A DNA stretch of 49,671 nt from NCBI RefSeq assembly GCF_016862095.1, contig NZ_BOMH01000060.1, positions 1 to 49,671 on the forward strand, read 5' to 3'. Under the pieces are notes generated by a model, which saw only the letters and a program-made list of their open reading frames with translations, made no database searches and was not told the origin of the DNA. Position 1 is the stretch's first letter; the number at the start of each line of letters is the position of its first letter. This DNA comes from Actinoplanes cyaneus. GTDB taxonomy: Bacteria > Actinomycetota > Actinomycetes > Mycobacteriales > Micromonosporaceae. Below, in pieces: positions 1-8,293 of this stretch. Both the position numbers and the translations under genes were made by a program.

Positions 1-31
1 GGTGTAAGTCCCGATAAAGAGGAGCAAACCA

Positions 32-679
32 ATGCGTGCAACGAAGCTCACCGCCCTGGCCGCCGCGACCGTCTTCGCGATCTCGCTGTCCGCCTGCGGC
101 AGTGACTCCGACGACGGCAACAGCGGCGGGACGGCGGCCGCGGCGCCGACGATGACCTCGGCGGCGCCCAGCATGGCCCCGAGCATGAGCACCGACATGG
201 TGAACTTCGGCCCGGGCTGTGCGGCGGTGCCGGCCGACCCGGCGAACGCCGGCAGTTTCGAGGCGATGGGCAAGGTGCCGGTGGCCACCGCAGCCTCCGG
301 TAACCCGCTGCTGTCCACCCTGGTCACCGCGGTGAAGAAGGCCGGCCTGGTCGACTCGCTGAACTCGGCCGACGGGATCACGGTCTTCGCGCCGACCAAC
401 GACGCGTTCGCCAAGATCCCGAAGGCGACCCTGGACAAGGTCCTTGCCGACAAGAAGACACTGACCAGCATCCTCACCTACCACGTCGTGCCCGGCAAGC
501 TGACCCCGGCAGACCTGGCCGGCACCCACAAGACGCTGCAGGGCGACGACGTGACCGTGACCGGCAGTGGCGAAGACTTCAAGGTCGGTGCGGACAACGC
601 GTCGGTGGTGTGCGGCAACGTGCAGACCGCCAACGCGACCGTCTACATCATCGACTCCGTCCTGATGCCGAAGAGCTGA
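32..679 (+). CDS. FAS1 (fasciclin) domain lipoprotein, MPT70/MPT83-like
   Basis: Exported cell-surface protein with a single fasciclin domain; family members take part in adhesion or envelope interactions. The N-terminus has a basic start, a hydrophobic stretch and a lipobox LSAC with Cys22, so the mature protein is probably lipid-anchored. A low-complexity Ala/Ser/Pro/Met linker covers roughly residues 30-60. The FAS1 domain occupies about residues 88-213, with the H1-type motif ITVFAPTNDAF and an H2-like end near VYIIDSVLMP. Full length for the single-FAS1 actinobacterial lipoproteins. An AGGAG-type ribosome site lies just before the ATG. The stop overlaps the next start (ATGA), so it is translationally coupled to the molybdopterin oxidoreductase; the functional link is inferred only. 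Confidence 0.9.
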   Translation: MRATKLTALAAATVFAISLSACGSDSDDGNSGGTAAAAPTMTSAAPSMAPSMSTDMVNFGPGCAAVPADPANAGSFEAMGKVPVATAASGNPLLSTLVTAVKKAGLVDSLNSADGITVFAPTNDAFAKIPKATLDKVLADKKTLTSILTYHVVPGKLTPADLAGTHKTLQGDDVTVTGSGEDFKVGADNASVVCGNVQTANATVYIIDSVLMPKS

Positions 680-2178
680 TGAGCCGGCTGCGCGGGGCGA
701 TCAGCGGGATCGTCGCGGCGGGCACCGGGATCGCGGCCGCGGAACTCCTCGCCGCCGCGGTCCGGCCCGGTGCGGGTCCCCTGGTCGCGGTGGGTGGCGC
801 GGTCATCGACGCCACCCCCACCCCCATCAAGGAGTTTGCGGTACGGGAACTGGGCACCCACGACAAGCCCGTGCTGCTCGGCGTGATCGGCGTCGTGCTG
901 ATCCTGCTCGCCGCGGCCACCGGGATCGCGGCGACGACGTGGCGGGCCGCGATCCCGGTGGGCACGGCACTGCTCGGTGCGGCGGGGGCGGCCGCCGCAC
1001 TGTCCCGACCGGCCGGGACCGTGCTGGACGCGGTCCCGGCCGTGTTCGGGGCGGCTCTGGCCGGCCTGGCGCTGTGGTGGCTGCTGCGCGACCGGCAGGG
1101 GGCTACTGACGCCGTACGGGACAAGGGGGTTGATCGGCGGTTGGTTCTTCGCCTGTCGCTGCTGGCGGCCGGCGCCGGTGCGGCAGAGGTCGCTGGTCTG
1201 GCCGTTTCCGGTCGGCGGGAGAACGCGGCCGGCAAGTCCCGGGAAGCGATCGCGCTTCCCGCGCCGGCCGATCCGGCGAAACCGCTGCCGAACGGGATCG
1301 CAGCGGACTTCACCACACCGAACGCGAACTTCTACCGCGTCGACACCGCCCTGACCGTGCCCCGCATCGATCCCTCGACGTGGCGGCTGAGGATCCACGG
1401 GATGGTCGACCGGGAGATCGAGCTGTCGTTCGCGGACCTGCTGCAGCGACCGCTGATCGAGCGCGACATCACTCTCAACTGCGTGTCCAACGAGGTGGGA
1501 GGCCCTTACATCGGCACCGCACGGTGGCTTGGCGTGCCCCTCGCGGCGCTGCTGGGAGAAGCTGGGGTGCAGAGCGGCGCCGACCAGATCGTGGCCCGCT
1601 CGGTCGAGGGGATGACCATCGGCACGCCGGTCACGACCGCGCTCGACGGGCGCGACACGATGCTCGCGGTCGGCATGAACGGTGAACCCCTGCCGCTCGA
1701 CCACGGTTTCCCGGTGCGGATGCTGACGCCCGGGCTGTACGGCTACGCCGGTGCCTGCAAGTGGGTGACCGAGCTGGAGCTGACCACTTTTGATCGCTTC
1801 GACGCGTACTGGGTCGAGCGTGGCTGGGGCAGCCAGGGGACGGTCAAGACTGCGTCGCGGATCGACAAGCCGAAGCCGTTCGCCCGGATGGCCGCCGGGA
1901 CGGTCACCGTGGCCGGCGTCGCCTGGGCCCAGCGCCGTGGTGTCGCCGCCGTCGAGATCAGCGTCGACGGCGGCCCGTGGACGAAGGCGGAACTGCTGCC
2001 CACAGCGTCGATTGATACCTGGACGCAGTGGCGGTTCAGTTGGAAGGCGAGCGCCGGGCCGCACTCGCTGGCGGTGCGCGCCACCGACAAGAGTGGTGCG
2101 GTGCAGCCCGAGACCCGGGCCACCCCGTTCCCGGACGGTGCGACCGGCTGGCACACGATCAGCGTCACCGTGGGCTGA
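679..2178 (+). CDS. Membrane-anchored molybdopterin-dependent oxidoreductase (sulfite oxidase family)
   Basis: Predicted molybdenum-cofactor oxidoreductase of the sulfite oxidase fold. The first ~175 residues carry about five hydrophobic segments, including one at 158-176 just before the soluble part. The Mo-binding domain follows (about 210-385), with the conserved Cys268 in LNCVSNEVGG as expected Mo ligand and the motif GYAGACKWV later. The C-terminal ~95 residues form the Ig-like dimerisation domain (EISVDGGPW motif). The start chosen is the ATG that overlaps the upstream stop; the open frame runs 23 codons further but only inside the FAS1 gene. The domain faces the outside if the last N-terminal helix is a membrane anchor. 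The substrate is unknown; sulfite, nitrate or sulfoxide chemistry cannot be separated from sequence alone. Confidence 0.85.
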   Translation: MSRLRGAISGIVAAGTGIAAAELLAAAVRPGAGPLVAVGGAVIDATPTPIKEFAVRELGTHDKPVLLGVIGVVLILLAAATGIAATTWRAAIPVGTALLGAAGAAAALSRPAGTVLDAVPAVFGAALAGLALWWLLRDRQGATDAVRDKGVDRRLVLRLSLLAAGAGAAEVAGLAVSGRRENAAGKSREAIALPAPADPAKPLPNGIAADFTTPNANFYRVDTALTVPRIDPSTWRLRIHGMVDREIELSFADLLQRPLIERDITLNCVSNEVGGPYIGTARWLGVPLAALLGEAGVQSGADQIVARSVEGMTIGTPVTTALDGRDTMLAVGMNGEPLPLDHGFPVRMLTPGLYGYAGACKWVTELELTTFDRFDAYWVERGWGSQGTVKTASRIDKPKPFARMAAGTVTVAGVAWAQRRGVAAVEISVDGGPWTKAELLPTASIDTWTQWRFSWKASAGPHSLAVRATDKSGAVQPETRATPFPDGATGWHTISVTVG

Positions 2179-2290
2179 GCCCCGGGCGGTGCGACTCTGG
2201 ACTCACCGGGCCGGCTGATCGACGACCCGGTGCCCGTCCGGCGGTGCCGGCCTCAGGAGGCTGCGCGGGGTGCGACACCGGCTGGTGCCG

Positions 2291-2731
2291 TCAGCGCCAC
2301 ACGGTGAAGCGAACGGTCTGGATCTCGGGCTCGATGTAGTCGACCTGGTACAGGACACGGAAGACCGTGCCGTCGGGCACGTCGGTGGCCAGCACCGTGC
2401 GGTGGCCCGGCGGCGTGGAGCACGCCCGCACCGGCTCGCTGTAGGTGGGGTCGCCGCCGTCGGGTCGTAGGTAGGCCAGCAGGAACGTCTGGCAGTTGTC
2501 GTCGGGGTGGCGGATGTCCCGGATGTGGGAGACCGCGATGGTGGTGCACGCCGACTTCGGCACGGTCACCGGGGCGGAGGCGATGCGGCCGCCCGCGTAG
2601 AAGCCGGTGCCGGGTCGTGCCGGCGTGCATGTGCCGTTGGCGGAGGTGTGGGCTGCGGCGACCGTGGCGGGTGCGAGCGCGGCCATGCCGGCTACCGCGA
2701 GGGCGGTAGTGATACCTGCGGGTCTGTTCAT
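2291..2731 (-). CDS. Small secreted protein of unknown function
   Basis: A 146-residue exported protein that I do not recognise. The start chosen (MNRPAGITT) gives a signal peptide of about 25 residues ending near ATVAAAHT; the frame is open 35 codons further upstream, but that part is arginine-rich and non-coding in character. The mature part has four cysteines, consistent with two disulfides, in the contexts NGTCTP, KSACTT, DNCQTF and RACSTP. It ends in alternating polar and hydrophobic residues (VLYQVDYIEPEIQTVRFTVWR region), suggesting a small beta-rich fold. It is convergent with the oxidoreductase and divergent from the five-gene cassette, with no operon partner. Confidence 0.65.
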   Translation of the reverse strand: MNRPAGITTALAVAGMAALAPATVAAAHTSANGTCTPARPGTGFYAGGRIASAPVTVPKSACTTIAVSHIRDIRHPDDNCQTFLLAYLRPDGGDPTYSEPVRACSTPPGHRTVLATDVPDGTVFRVLYQVDYIEPEIQTVRFTVWR

Positions 2732-3023
2732 GTGGACGACAGTGCTCCGAGCACCCCCACCTACCCGATGACCATGAGTGACTGGCACGTATCCGGGAGT
2801 GACGGGTCGATCCCGCCGTGCCGCAATGCCGTCCATCGCCGCAAGCCGTAGATCGTCGCACGTCGATCACCGGCCAGCCGCTCCCCCGAATGGTTGCTCT
2901 TGCCGTGCCACCGAGCCGGGTGCGCCGACGTCTCGGTCGAGATCGCCGCGAGCGTCGGCAATCCGACAGTTCCACGATGGACCGGGTGCGTACGATCCCC
3001 GGCGCCGGACCTAGGAGGCAGAC

Positions 3024-3797
3024 GTGTCGTTCTTCAGAAGACGAAACGCTCAACCCACCAACCGCCCGCTCACCCCACCACCCGCACCCCGCCGCCCCGA
3101 GTCGGCGTCGGTACTTCTAAACGTTCTTGCGGCCGGGCTGGAGAAAGCCCTGCCGGACGAGCGGCAGTCGCAGATCTGGTCCGTGCTCGAAAACCCGGTC
3201 GACGCCTCGGCGGACGCCGAGACCCGGCGTGCCTTCGTGGCGCTCGACTGGCTGGTCCGCGTCTGGACCCCGGCCTGGACGGCGATGGTCCCCGGTGTCG
3301 GCGAGGATCTGGCGGCCAAGCTCCAGGAGCTGCCACCGATCACCGATCTCGCTTCGGCCGAGGCCGCGGGACACTTCGTCGGCGTGCTGGAGAGCACGTC
3401 GGCCCAGGCCGAGAAGACGATCGCCCCGTACAAGGACAATCTGTACGACGAGGCCGCGGCGGCCGCCGCCCGGAGTGCGTCCGACCGGGTCCGCGTCGAG
3501 TCGGCGGGTGCCGCCGTGGCCGACGCCGCCGCGTCGACGATCCTCGAGGCTTGTCTGGCCGCCCGGACGGACGTCGCCCTGACCGGCGCGACCGCCATTT
3601 CGCTGCTGGTCAGCCTGGACGGCGTGTCGCCCTACATCCAGAACTGGGCGTCCGGACCGGGCGAAGTCGAAGCGAAGATCCTTTCCATTCGGGCTCTGGC
3701 CCCGCTCGCCGCGTGGCGGTCGCTCGAACCGACCGCCGAGGCTCTCCAGCAGTCGGCCCTGGACCTTCACCGCCGTCTGGCGCAACCGCGTCAGTAG
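3024..3797 (+). CDS. Unrecognised cytosolic protein, first gene of five-gene cassette
   Basis: A 257-residue soluble protein I cannot assign. It starts at GTG behind a strong AGGAGG site (3013-3018). Residues 1-26 are Pro/Arg-rich and probably disordered. The rest is mostly alpha-helical with a tryptophan-rich segment, ALDWLVRVWTPAWTAMV, at about 72-88, followed by many Ala/Glu-rich helices. It has no signal peptide or membrane span. The TAG stop at 3795 is in the same frame as the next gene, whose coding pattern begins immediately afterwards with no canonical start. The two may therefore be one protein split by a stop, or two tightly coupled genes. It heads a same-strand cassette of five genes ending at 8261. 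Confidence 0.7.
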   Translation: MSFFRRRNAQPTNRPLTPPPAPRRPESASVLLNVLAAGLEKALPDERQSQIWSVLENPVDASADAETRRAFVALDWLVRVWTPAWTAMVPGVGEDLAAKLQELPPITDLASAEAAGHFVGVLESTSAQAEKTIAPYKDNLYDEAAAAAARSASDRVRVESAGAAVADAAASTILEACLAARTDVALTGATAISLLVSLDGVSPYIQNWASGPGEVEAKILSIRALAPLAAWRSLEPTAEALQQSALDLHRRLAQPRQ

Positions 3798-3815
3798 AAC
3801 CGCCAGGGGGCCGCG

Positions 3816-5933
3816 ATCATCACTTCGGACATCGACGACACCCGGGCCGCGGCCGACGCCGCGTTCCGGTGCGACGCGCTCGCCGCGCTCGCCGTCGAAC
3901 GAAACCTCGATCTGGTACGGACACTCGCCGCGGCCGCCGGGCGGGCCGGCGACCTCCTGCGCGCCGACAGCGCCGTCCTGTCCGACCTGTCGTCCGGCAT
4001 ACTCGGCTCGACGACGGCCCGTCATCTCCGGCTGGCGCGGATCGGCACCGACCGGGTCTTCGAGCTTCTCCAGAATGAGATACGCCGAAGTCACCGTGCC
4101 GCGCACGACCGGACGGGAACCACCGGCGCGCTGGAGGCCGAGTTCGACAACTTGGCCCGGGCCTGGCGGCAGGCGGTTCAGGAGGCGGCGCAGGCCGCGC
4201 GGCACGCGGCTCAGGCGCTGCCGGCCGGACTCGACGCGCTGGAACCGGTCATGGCGCAGATCCGCCCCGGACCGGGCTCGGCGCTGCCCCCGTACGTCTT
4301 CCCGCAGGACGCCTGGATCGGGGACGGCCGGCCCGGTGCCACCGGGCCGAGCCGGTGGCTGATGGAACTGGACGTGCTGCCCGACCGGCCGTGGGCGGTC
4401 GTTCCCCGCATCGACCGGGGCGAGCGGAGCGTCGTCTTCCAGACTGACGACCGCGACCTGACAGTGGCGTCCGCGGCCCGGGCGGTGCGGAGCATCGTGA
4501 TCGACCAGATGTCGCGCGCCGCACCGAATCTGCTGCGGCTGACCTGGATCGACACGCTTCAGCACGGTAAGGGCGCCGGGCCGCTCCTGGACCTGGTGAC
4601 CACCAACGACCGAGTGATCGACGGGCAGGTGTGGACCCAGGCCGACGACATCGAGCAGGCGCTGCGCCGGGTCAGCGAGCGGATGGCGCAGATCGAACAG
4701 CACTGCCTGCTGGGCCGGCACTCGGACCTGGACGACTACAACCGGCAGGCCGGGCCGCTGGCCGAGGCCCGTCACGTGGTGGTCGTCTCGGGATATCCGC
4801 ACGGGTTCACCGCGGCCGGCGCCGAGCAACTCGGACGGGTCACCGAGTCCGGGGGACGGCTGGGTGTCTCGGTCCTGGTGGTGATGCATCCGTCCATGGC
4901 GTCCCTGACGCGTCTGGTGGACGGCCCGGCGCCGGGGTACGCCCGGCTCGTGGACGGTGCCCGCCCGCCCGGGGCCCCGGCCTGGTGGAACGACAGTCAC
5001 CTGCTCCGGGGTGACTACGTGCTCGGCCGTGCCGGACGCCCGTACGCCGGTGTGACCGACCGCAACACGGCAACGACCGTGTGGGTACCAGCCCGGTTCC
5101 GAGCCACTGACGACACGGTGGCGGCCTCGATCGTCGGCGCGTACGCGTCGGTGTCCGACCGGCTGCCGCCCTCCGGGGTGAGCACCCGCCACCAGGCCGA
5201 ACAGGAACTCGACCCGGCCGTGCGCACCCCGGCGCTGCGTACCGCGATGGTCCGGTGGCTCTACGACCGGCACCGGGCGGGCGACGCGCCCGAGGACTGG
5301 ACGGGCTTCGTCCGTACGGGATCGTCGTCCTTGAGGTTCTTGAACCGCGAACCGCTGGGCCTCGACGAGGTCCGCCGGCAGGCGGCATACCTCTACCAGC
5401 AGGCCTACGTGGACGCGGCCGGTGACTCCGGCGGCTGGACGAGGCCGCGACTCACCGCCCGGGGCGAGGACAAGGCCCTGGCCCACGACAGCTCGCTCGC
5501 GGGTTACCTGCTCAGCAATTCGAGGACGGTGGTGCACATGACCTCACAGAACAACTACGGCCCGATGATCCAGGGGAACGTGCAGGGATCGCAGTTCATC
5601 TGGCAGAACGGCACCGCGAACAACAATCAGGTCGGCGGGTCACCGGTCGCCGCGGGCTACGAGAGCGTCGCGGAGGTCGTCGCCGAGGTTCTCGCCCAGC
5701 TGCCGCGGCTCGGCCTGCCCGCCGAAGAGGCGGAGGGCGCGCGGGACAGCGCCGGCGAGATTTTGGCCGAGGTTTCCTCGACGGCGCCGAACCGGAGCCG
5801 GGTGGTCCGGTCGCTGGCCGCGCTGAGAGGTTTTCTGCTGCCGATCCTGAACCAAGCCGCGGCCGGCGCCGGGGCCGGCGCGCACGATCTGGCGAAAACG
5901 GCGCTGGACCGGTTGCAGCACGTCACCTTCTGA
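3816..5933 (+). CDS. Degenerate FtsK/HerA-like ATPase-domain protein; no canonical start codon
   Basis: A protein of about 700 residues. Coding-type sequence in this frame runs unbroken from the TAG at 3795-3797, but the first ATG/GTG/TTG is a TTG at 4152, inside a continuous helical segment. I placed the start at ATC 3816, five bases after a good AGGGGG site (3805-3810); this is a judgement, not an observation. Residues about 10-140 are helical, coiled-coil-like. The middle (about 205-365) resembles FtsK/SpoIIIE-type domains: FQTDDRDLTVASAARAVRS, LTWIDTL, VWTQADDIEQAL, DYNRQAG and HVVVVSGYPHGF follow that order, but I see no Walker A loop. Near 575-605 is an NNYGPMIQGNVQGSQFIW motif, which I recall from actinobacterial conflict proteins. 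The C-terminus is helical. It may be a non-catalytic scaffold. Confidence 0.6.
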   Translation: MITSDIDDTRAAADAAFRCDALAALAVERNLDLVRTLAAAAGRAGDLLRADSAVLSDLSSGILGSTTARHLRLARIGTDRVFELLQNEIRRSHRAAHDRTGTTGALEAEFDNLARAWRQAVQEAAQAARHAAQALPAGLDALEPVMAQIRPGPGSALPPYVFPQDAWIGDGRPGATGPSRWLMELDVLPDRPWAVVPRIDRGERSVVFQTDDRDLTVASAARAVRSIVIDQMSRAAPNLLRLTWIDTLQHGKGAGPLLDLVTTNDRVIDGQVWTQADDIEQALRRVSERMAQIEQHCLLGRHSDLDDYNRQAGPLAEARHVVVVSGYPHGFTAAGAEQLGRVTESGGRLGVSVLVVMHPSMASLTRLVDGPAPGYARLVDGARPPGAPAWWNDSHLLRGDYVLGRAGRPYAGVTDRNTATTVWVPARFRATDDTVAASIVGAYASVSDRLPPSGVSTRHQAEQELDPAVRTPALRTAMVRWLYDRHRAGDAPEDWTGFVRTGSSSLRFLNREPLGLDEVRRQAAYLYQQAYVDAAGDSGGWTRPRLTARGEDKALAHDSSLAGYLLSNSRTVVHMTSQNNYGPMIQGNVQGSQFIWQNGTANNNQVGGSPVAAGYESVAEVVAEVLAQLPRLGLPAEEAEGARDSAGEILAEVSSTAPNRSRVVRSLAALRGFLLPILNQAAAGAGAGAHDLAKTALDRLQHVTF

Positions 5934-5962
5934 CCCTCCCGACGCGACCCGAGCAGCGACAC

Positions 5963-6397
5963 ATGGACGAGGACGAACTGCGGCGCACGGTCCGGAAGAG
6001 CCTCGACGAGGCGTTCACCGGCGTCAGCCTCACCGAGAGCGGGACGATCATGGTCCCGATGCCGGACAATCCGATCGGCTGCAAGACCGCTCGCCTGGCC
6101 GACGGCTCGCTGACGGTCAACCTCGAAGCGCCGGTCCTGTTCGACGTGCCGGCCCCCTCGGCCGTCCTGTACGAGCTGATCTGCGTGCTCAGCAACAACC
6201 TCGGCTACGGCTCCTTCGTGGTGATCGGCGGCCCGAACGGGGACATCCACATCTTCCTGCGGGCCCAGGTCCCGCCCGAGGCGGCGCACGGTCCCGCGAT
6301 GCCCCGCGCGGTGCGGCTGCTGCACGCCGCGGCGCTGCACGAGATCCAGCGGTTCCGCTCCCTGACGCCGCCCATCGGCGGGACGACAGCACTGTAG
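5963..6397 (+). CDS. Small YbjN/CesT-like protein, third gene of cassette
   Basis: A 144-residue acidic soluble protein. The pattern is an N-terminal helix (DELRRTVRKSLDEAF), alternating strands (TIMVPMP, LTVNLEAPVLFDVP), a helix (SAVLYELICVLSNNL), then strands (GSFVVIGGPNGDIHIFLRAQVP) and a final helix. This order resembles the YbjN/type III chaperone (CesT) fold, whose members bind partner proteins rather than act as enzymes. That match is by secondary-structure pattern only and is tentative. It sits 29 bases after the FtsK-like gene and 29 bases before the next, consistent with an operon, and could be a chaperone or adaptor for its neighbours. Confidence 0.65.
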   Translation: MDEDELRRTVRKSLDEAFTGVSLTESGTIMVPMPDNPIGCKTARLADGSLTVNLEAPVLFDVPAPSAVLYELICVLSNNLGYGSFVVIGGPNGDIHIFLRAQVPPEAAHGPAMPRAVRLLHAAALHEIQRFRSLTPPIGGTTAL

Positions 6398-6426
6398 TGA
6401 CGATCACCCTCCACGAAAGGCGACCG

Positions 6427-6783
6427 ATGACGGTAGAGCAGTACTGGACCAAGACCGACGACGAGTTGTACGCCCTGCTGGGCGCCGAACTCCTCGGTGA
6501 GGGTGTCGGCCTGTCACCGGAGGACGACGAGAGCCATCGGCGCTTCGGCAAGGAGTGGTTCAGCAACAAGCACCGGGAGCTGCAGCGCAAGGTGTGCCAC
6601 GACGAGCGGATCCAGCCGTTGCTCGGCACGACCGGCTCGGACCGGCTCGTCGACGCGGTCACCGTGGCCGAGACACTGCGGCTGCTCGACGACGCGTCGC
6701 TGCCGACGGTCGGCCTGGTCGCCGTACTGATCGCCCGGGTCGGCCTCGGCGAGTTCTGCCGCAACGCGCCTCAGCCCCGATGA
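6427..6783 (+). CDS. Unrecognised 118-residue protein, fourth gene of cassette
   Basis: A small, acidic, mainly helical protein of unknown function. The start chosen is the ATG at 6427, preceded by GAAAGG six bases upstream; the frame stays open to a GTG at 6397 that has no ribosome site. Recognisable pieces are an N-terminal acidic helix (YWTKTDDELYALLGAELL), a basic/aromatic stretch (RRFGKEWFSNKHRELQRKV) and a C-terminal hydrophobic helix (TVGLVAVLIARVGLGEFC). No catalytic motif is visible. Its TGA overlaps the ATG of the metallopeptidase gene (ATGA), so the two are translationally coupled and probably made in matched amounts. Confidence 0.7.
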   Translation: MTVEQYWTKTDDELYALLGAELLGEGVGLSPEDDESHRRFGKEWFSNKHRELQRKVCHDERIQPLLGTTGSDRLVDAVTVAETLRLLDDASLPTVGLVAVLIARVGLGEFCRNAPQPR

Positions 6784-8261
6784 GCACCGGCCCGGGCGCC
6801 CGCTCCATGGCCGAGATCCTGGCCACCAGGATCAGGAGCGACCGTGAGGATCAGCTGGAGGAAATGATCCAGCGGCTGACCGAGCTGGACGCCGCCGACG
6901 ACCTCGCCCAGCTCGACGAGAACACCCGCGGCTGGCGGCAGAGCGAGTGGAGCGCCCGGCACGACAACCCGGTCGACGGGCTGATCGCGGAGCTGATCGC
7001 CGACGTGATGGCCGCGATGGCCGACCTGACCGACCGGCCCGAGCGGCTCGCCCGGGTCTTCGTGGTCACCCTCAAGCAGGAGAGTGTGGCGGCTCGCCTG
7101 CGGCAACTGGCCGACGGCTCCGCGCTCGTCTACTTCTCCGACGCGACGCTCACCCTCTGCCAGCTCTACGCCGGCTGCGCGGCCGAGGGCCTGACCGGTC
7201 TCTATTCGGGAGGGCGCCTGCGCGACCTGTGGCGGGTGGCGAAGTCGGTCCGCGATCACCAGCGGCTGGGAGCCGACCCGGCGCTGCTCGGCGGTTTGCT
7301 GCGGTACTACCTCGTCAACCAGCGGATCTACGCACTCGCGGCCAAGCTGAGTCACCGCCTGACGCCATCGGCCGAGCCTCTCGGCGTCTGGCTCACCGCC
7401 CAGGCCGTGACGTTCGTGCTGGGTCACGAGATCGCCCACCACGTGCTCGACCACCGTCCCGCCGCCAGCGACTCCCCGCCCGCCGACGACCTGTCGGCTT
7501 GCCCGCTGAGCGAGCAGCAGGAGTTCGAGGCGGATCTGCTCGGTTACCGGGCGGCCGTCCACGTCGGCCGGCGCGACGTCGCCCGGATGCCGGCCGGCGC
7601 CGGCGTCGGCGCCGACCTTCCCGAGATCGGTGCGGCGCTGGGCGCGCTGATCGGGATGCTGGCCATCCACGTGACCGAACAGGGACTGTTCATCCGGCGC
7701 GGGCGCAGCCATCCGCCCGCTCCGGCCCGGGCCGCCCGGCTCCTGGACGAGTTCAGCGACCGGGTCCGCCGGTTCGCCGAGCCGTTCCAGGCCGACCTGC
7801 TGCGGGCCACCCGGGACGCCGCCGACTTCTCGGCCTCGGGCCGTTCGTTCGACCCGGCCTGGTTTCATGCACAGCCCCAGGTCAGCACGCCGCTGCCGCT
7901 GCAGAACCTGCAGAACGTCTCGATCCTGGACCGGTTCCAGTGCCGTACCCGGGCAGATCATGCCGCGGTGCTCGTCGGCATCGGCGAGATCTCCCCGTTC
8001 TCGCCGGCCGCCGGCGCCCACGCGGGCCTGGCCGGTGATGCCCGGGGCGCCCTGCTCGGCTGGGGTGTGCCGGAGGCCACGACCGACGAGCTCTGTGCCG
8101 AGCACCGGGCGCTGGAGTTCTCCACGCTGGTCGCCAGGTTGCGGGTGGCGTTCGCGGCGCGGGGCGTACCCGAGAAGGCCCTGCTCGCGGGCAGTCTGGC
8201 CGGTGCCCAACTGCTGGCCCCGCTGTTGAGCCGAGGTGAGCACCCACCTGCCGGGATCTGA
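6780..8261 (+). CDS. M48-like zinc metallopeptidase (HEXXH), last gene of cassette
   Basis: A 493-residue soluble protein with a zinc protease signature: HEIAH at about residue 216 in VLGHEIAHHVLDHR, followed about 30 residues later by FEADLLGYRAA, which fits the third glutamate ligand of M48 and related gluzincins. No transmembrane helices or signal peptide are visible, unlike HtpX or Oma1-type M48 members, so it likely acts in the cytosol. A long helical N-terminal region (1-190) and a C-terminal extension rich in Ala/Leu flank the catalytic core. The start is the ATG overlapping the upstream stop. Being coupled to three unrecognised small proteins and an FtsK-like scaffold suggests a regulated protease; its substrate is unknown. 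Confidence 0.75.
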   Translation: MSTGPGARSMAEILATRIRSDREDQLEEMIQRLTELDAADDLAQLDENTRGWRQSEWSARHDNPVDGLIAELIADVMAAMADLTDRPERLARVFVVTLKQESVAARLRQLADGSALVYFSDATLTLCQLYAGCAAEGLTGLYSGGRLRDLWRVAKSVRDHQRLGADPALLGGLLRYYLVNQRIYALAAKLSHRLTPSAEPLGVWLTAQAVTFVLGHEIAHHVLDHRPAASDSPPADDLSACPLSEQQEFEADLLGYRAAVHVGRRDVARMPAGAGVGADLPEIGAALGALIGMLAIHVTEQGLFIRRGRSHPPAPARAARLLDEFSDRVRRFAEPFQADLLRATRDAADFSASGRSFDPAWFHAQPQVSTPLPLQNLQNVSILDRFQCRTRADHAAVLVGIGEISPFSPAAGAHAGLAGDARGALLGWGVPEATTDELCAEHRALEFSTLVARLRVAFAARGVPEKALLAGSLAGAQLLAPLLSRGEHPPAGI

Positions 8262-8262
8262 C

Positions 8263-8283
8263 GTGCCGCCCGGCTCGCGGCAC
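8263..8283. terminator. Bidirectional stem-loop terminator
   Basis: A 7-bp perfect stem GTGCCGC / GCGGCAC with a 7-base loop lies just after the peptidase stop and just before the convergent chemotaxis receptor stop, so it could serve both strands. No U-tract is present, as is common in actinobacteria. Confidence 0.55.
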
Positions 8284-8293
8284 CTCTCGGTGG

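Noticed and set aside
3117..5537. 806-codon minus-strand open frame opposite the cassette genes.
   Set aside because: GC-rich shadow frame: Arg/Gly/Pro-rich, no motifs, while the plus strand shows clear helical and catalytic patterns.
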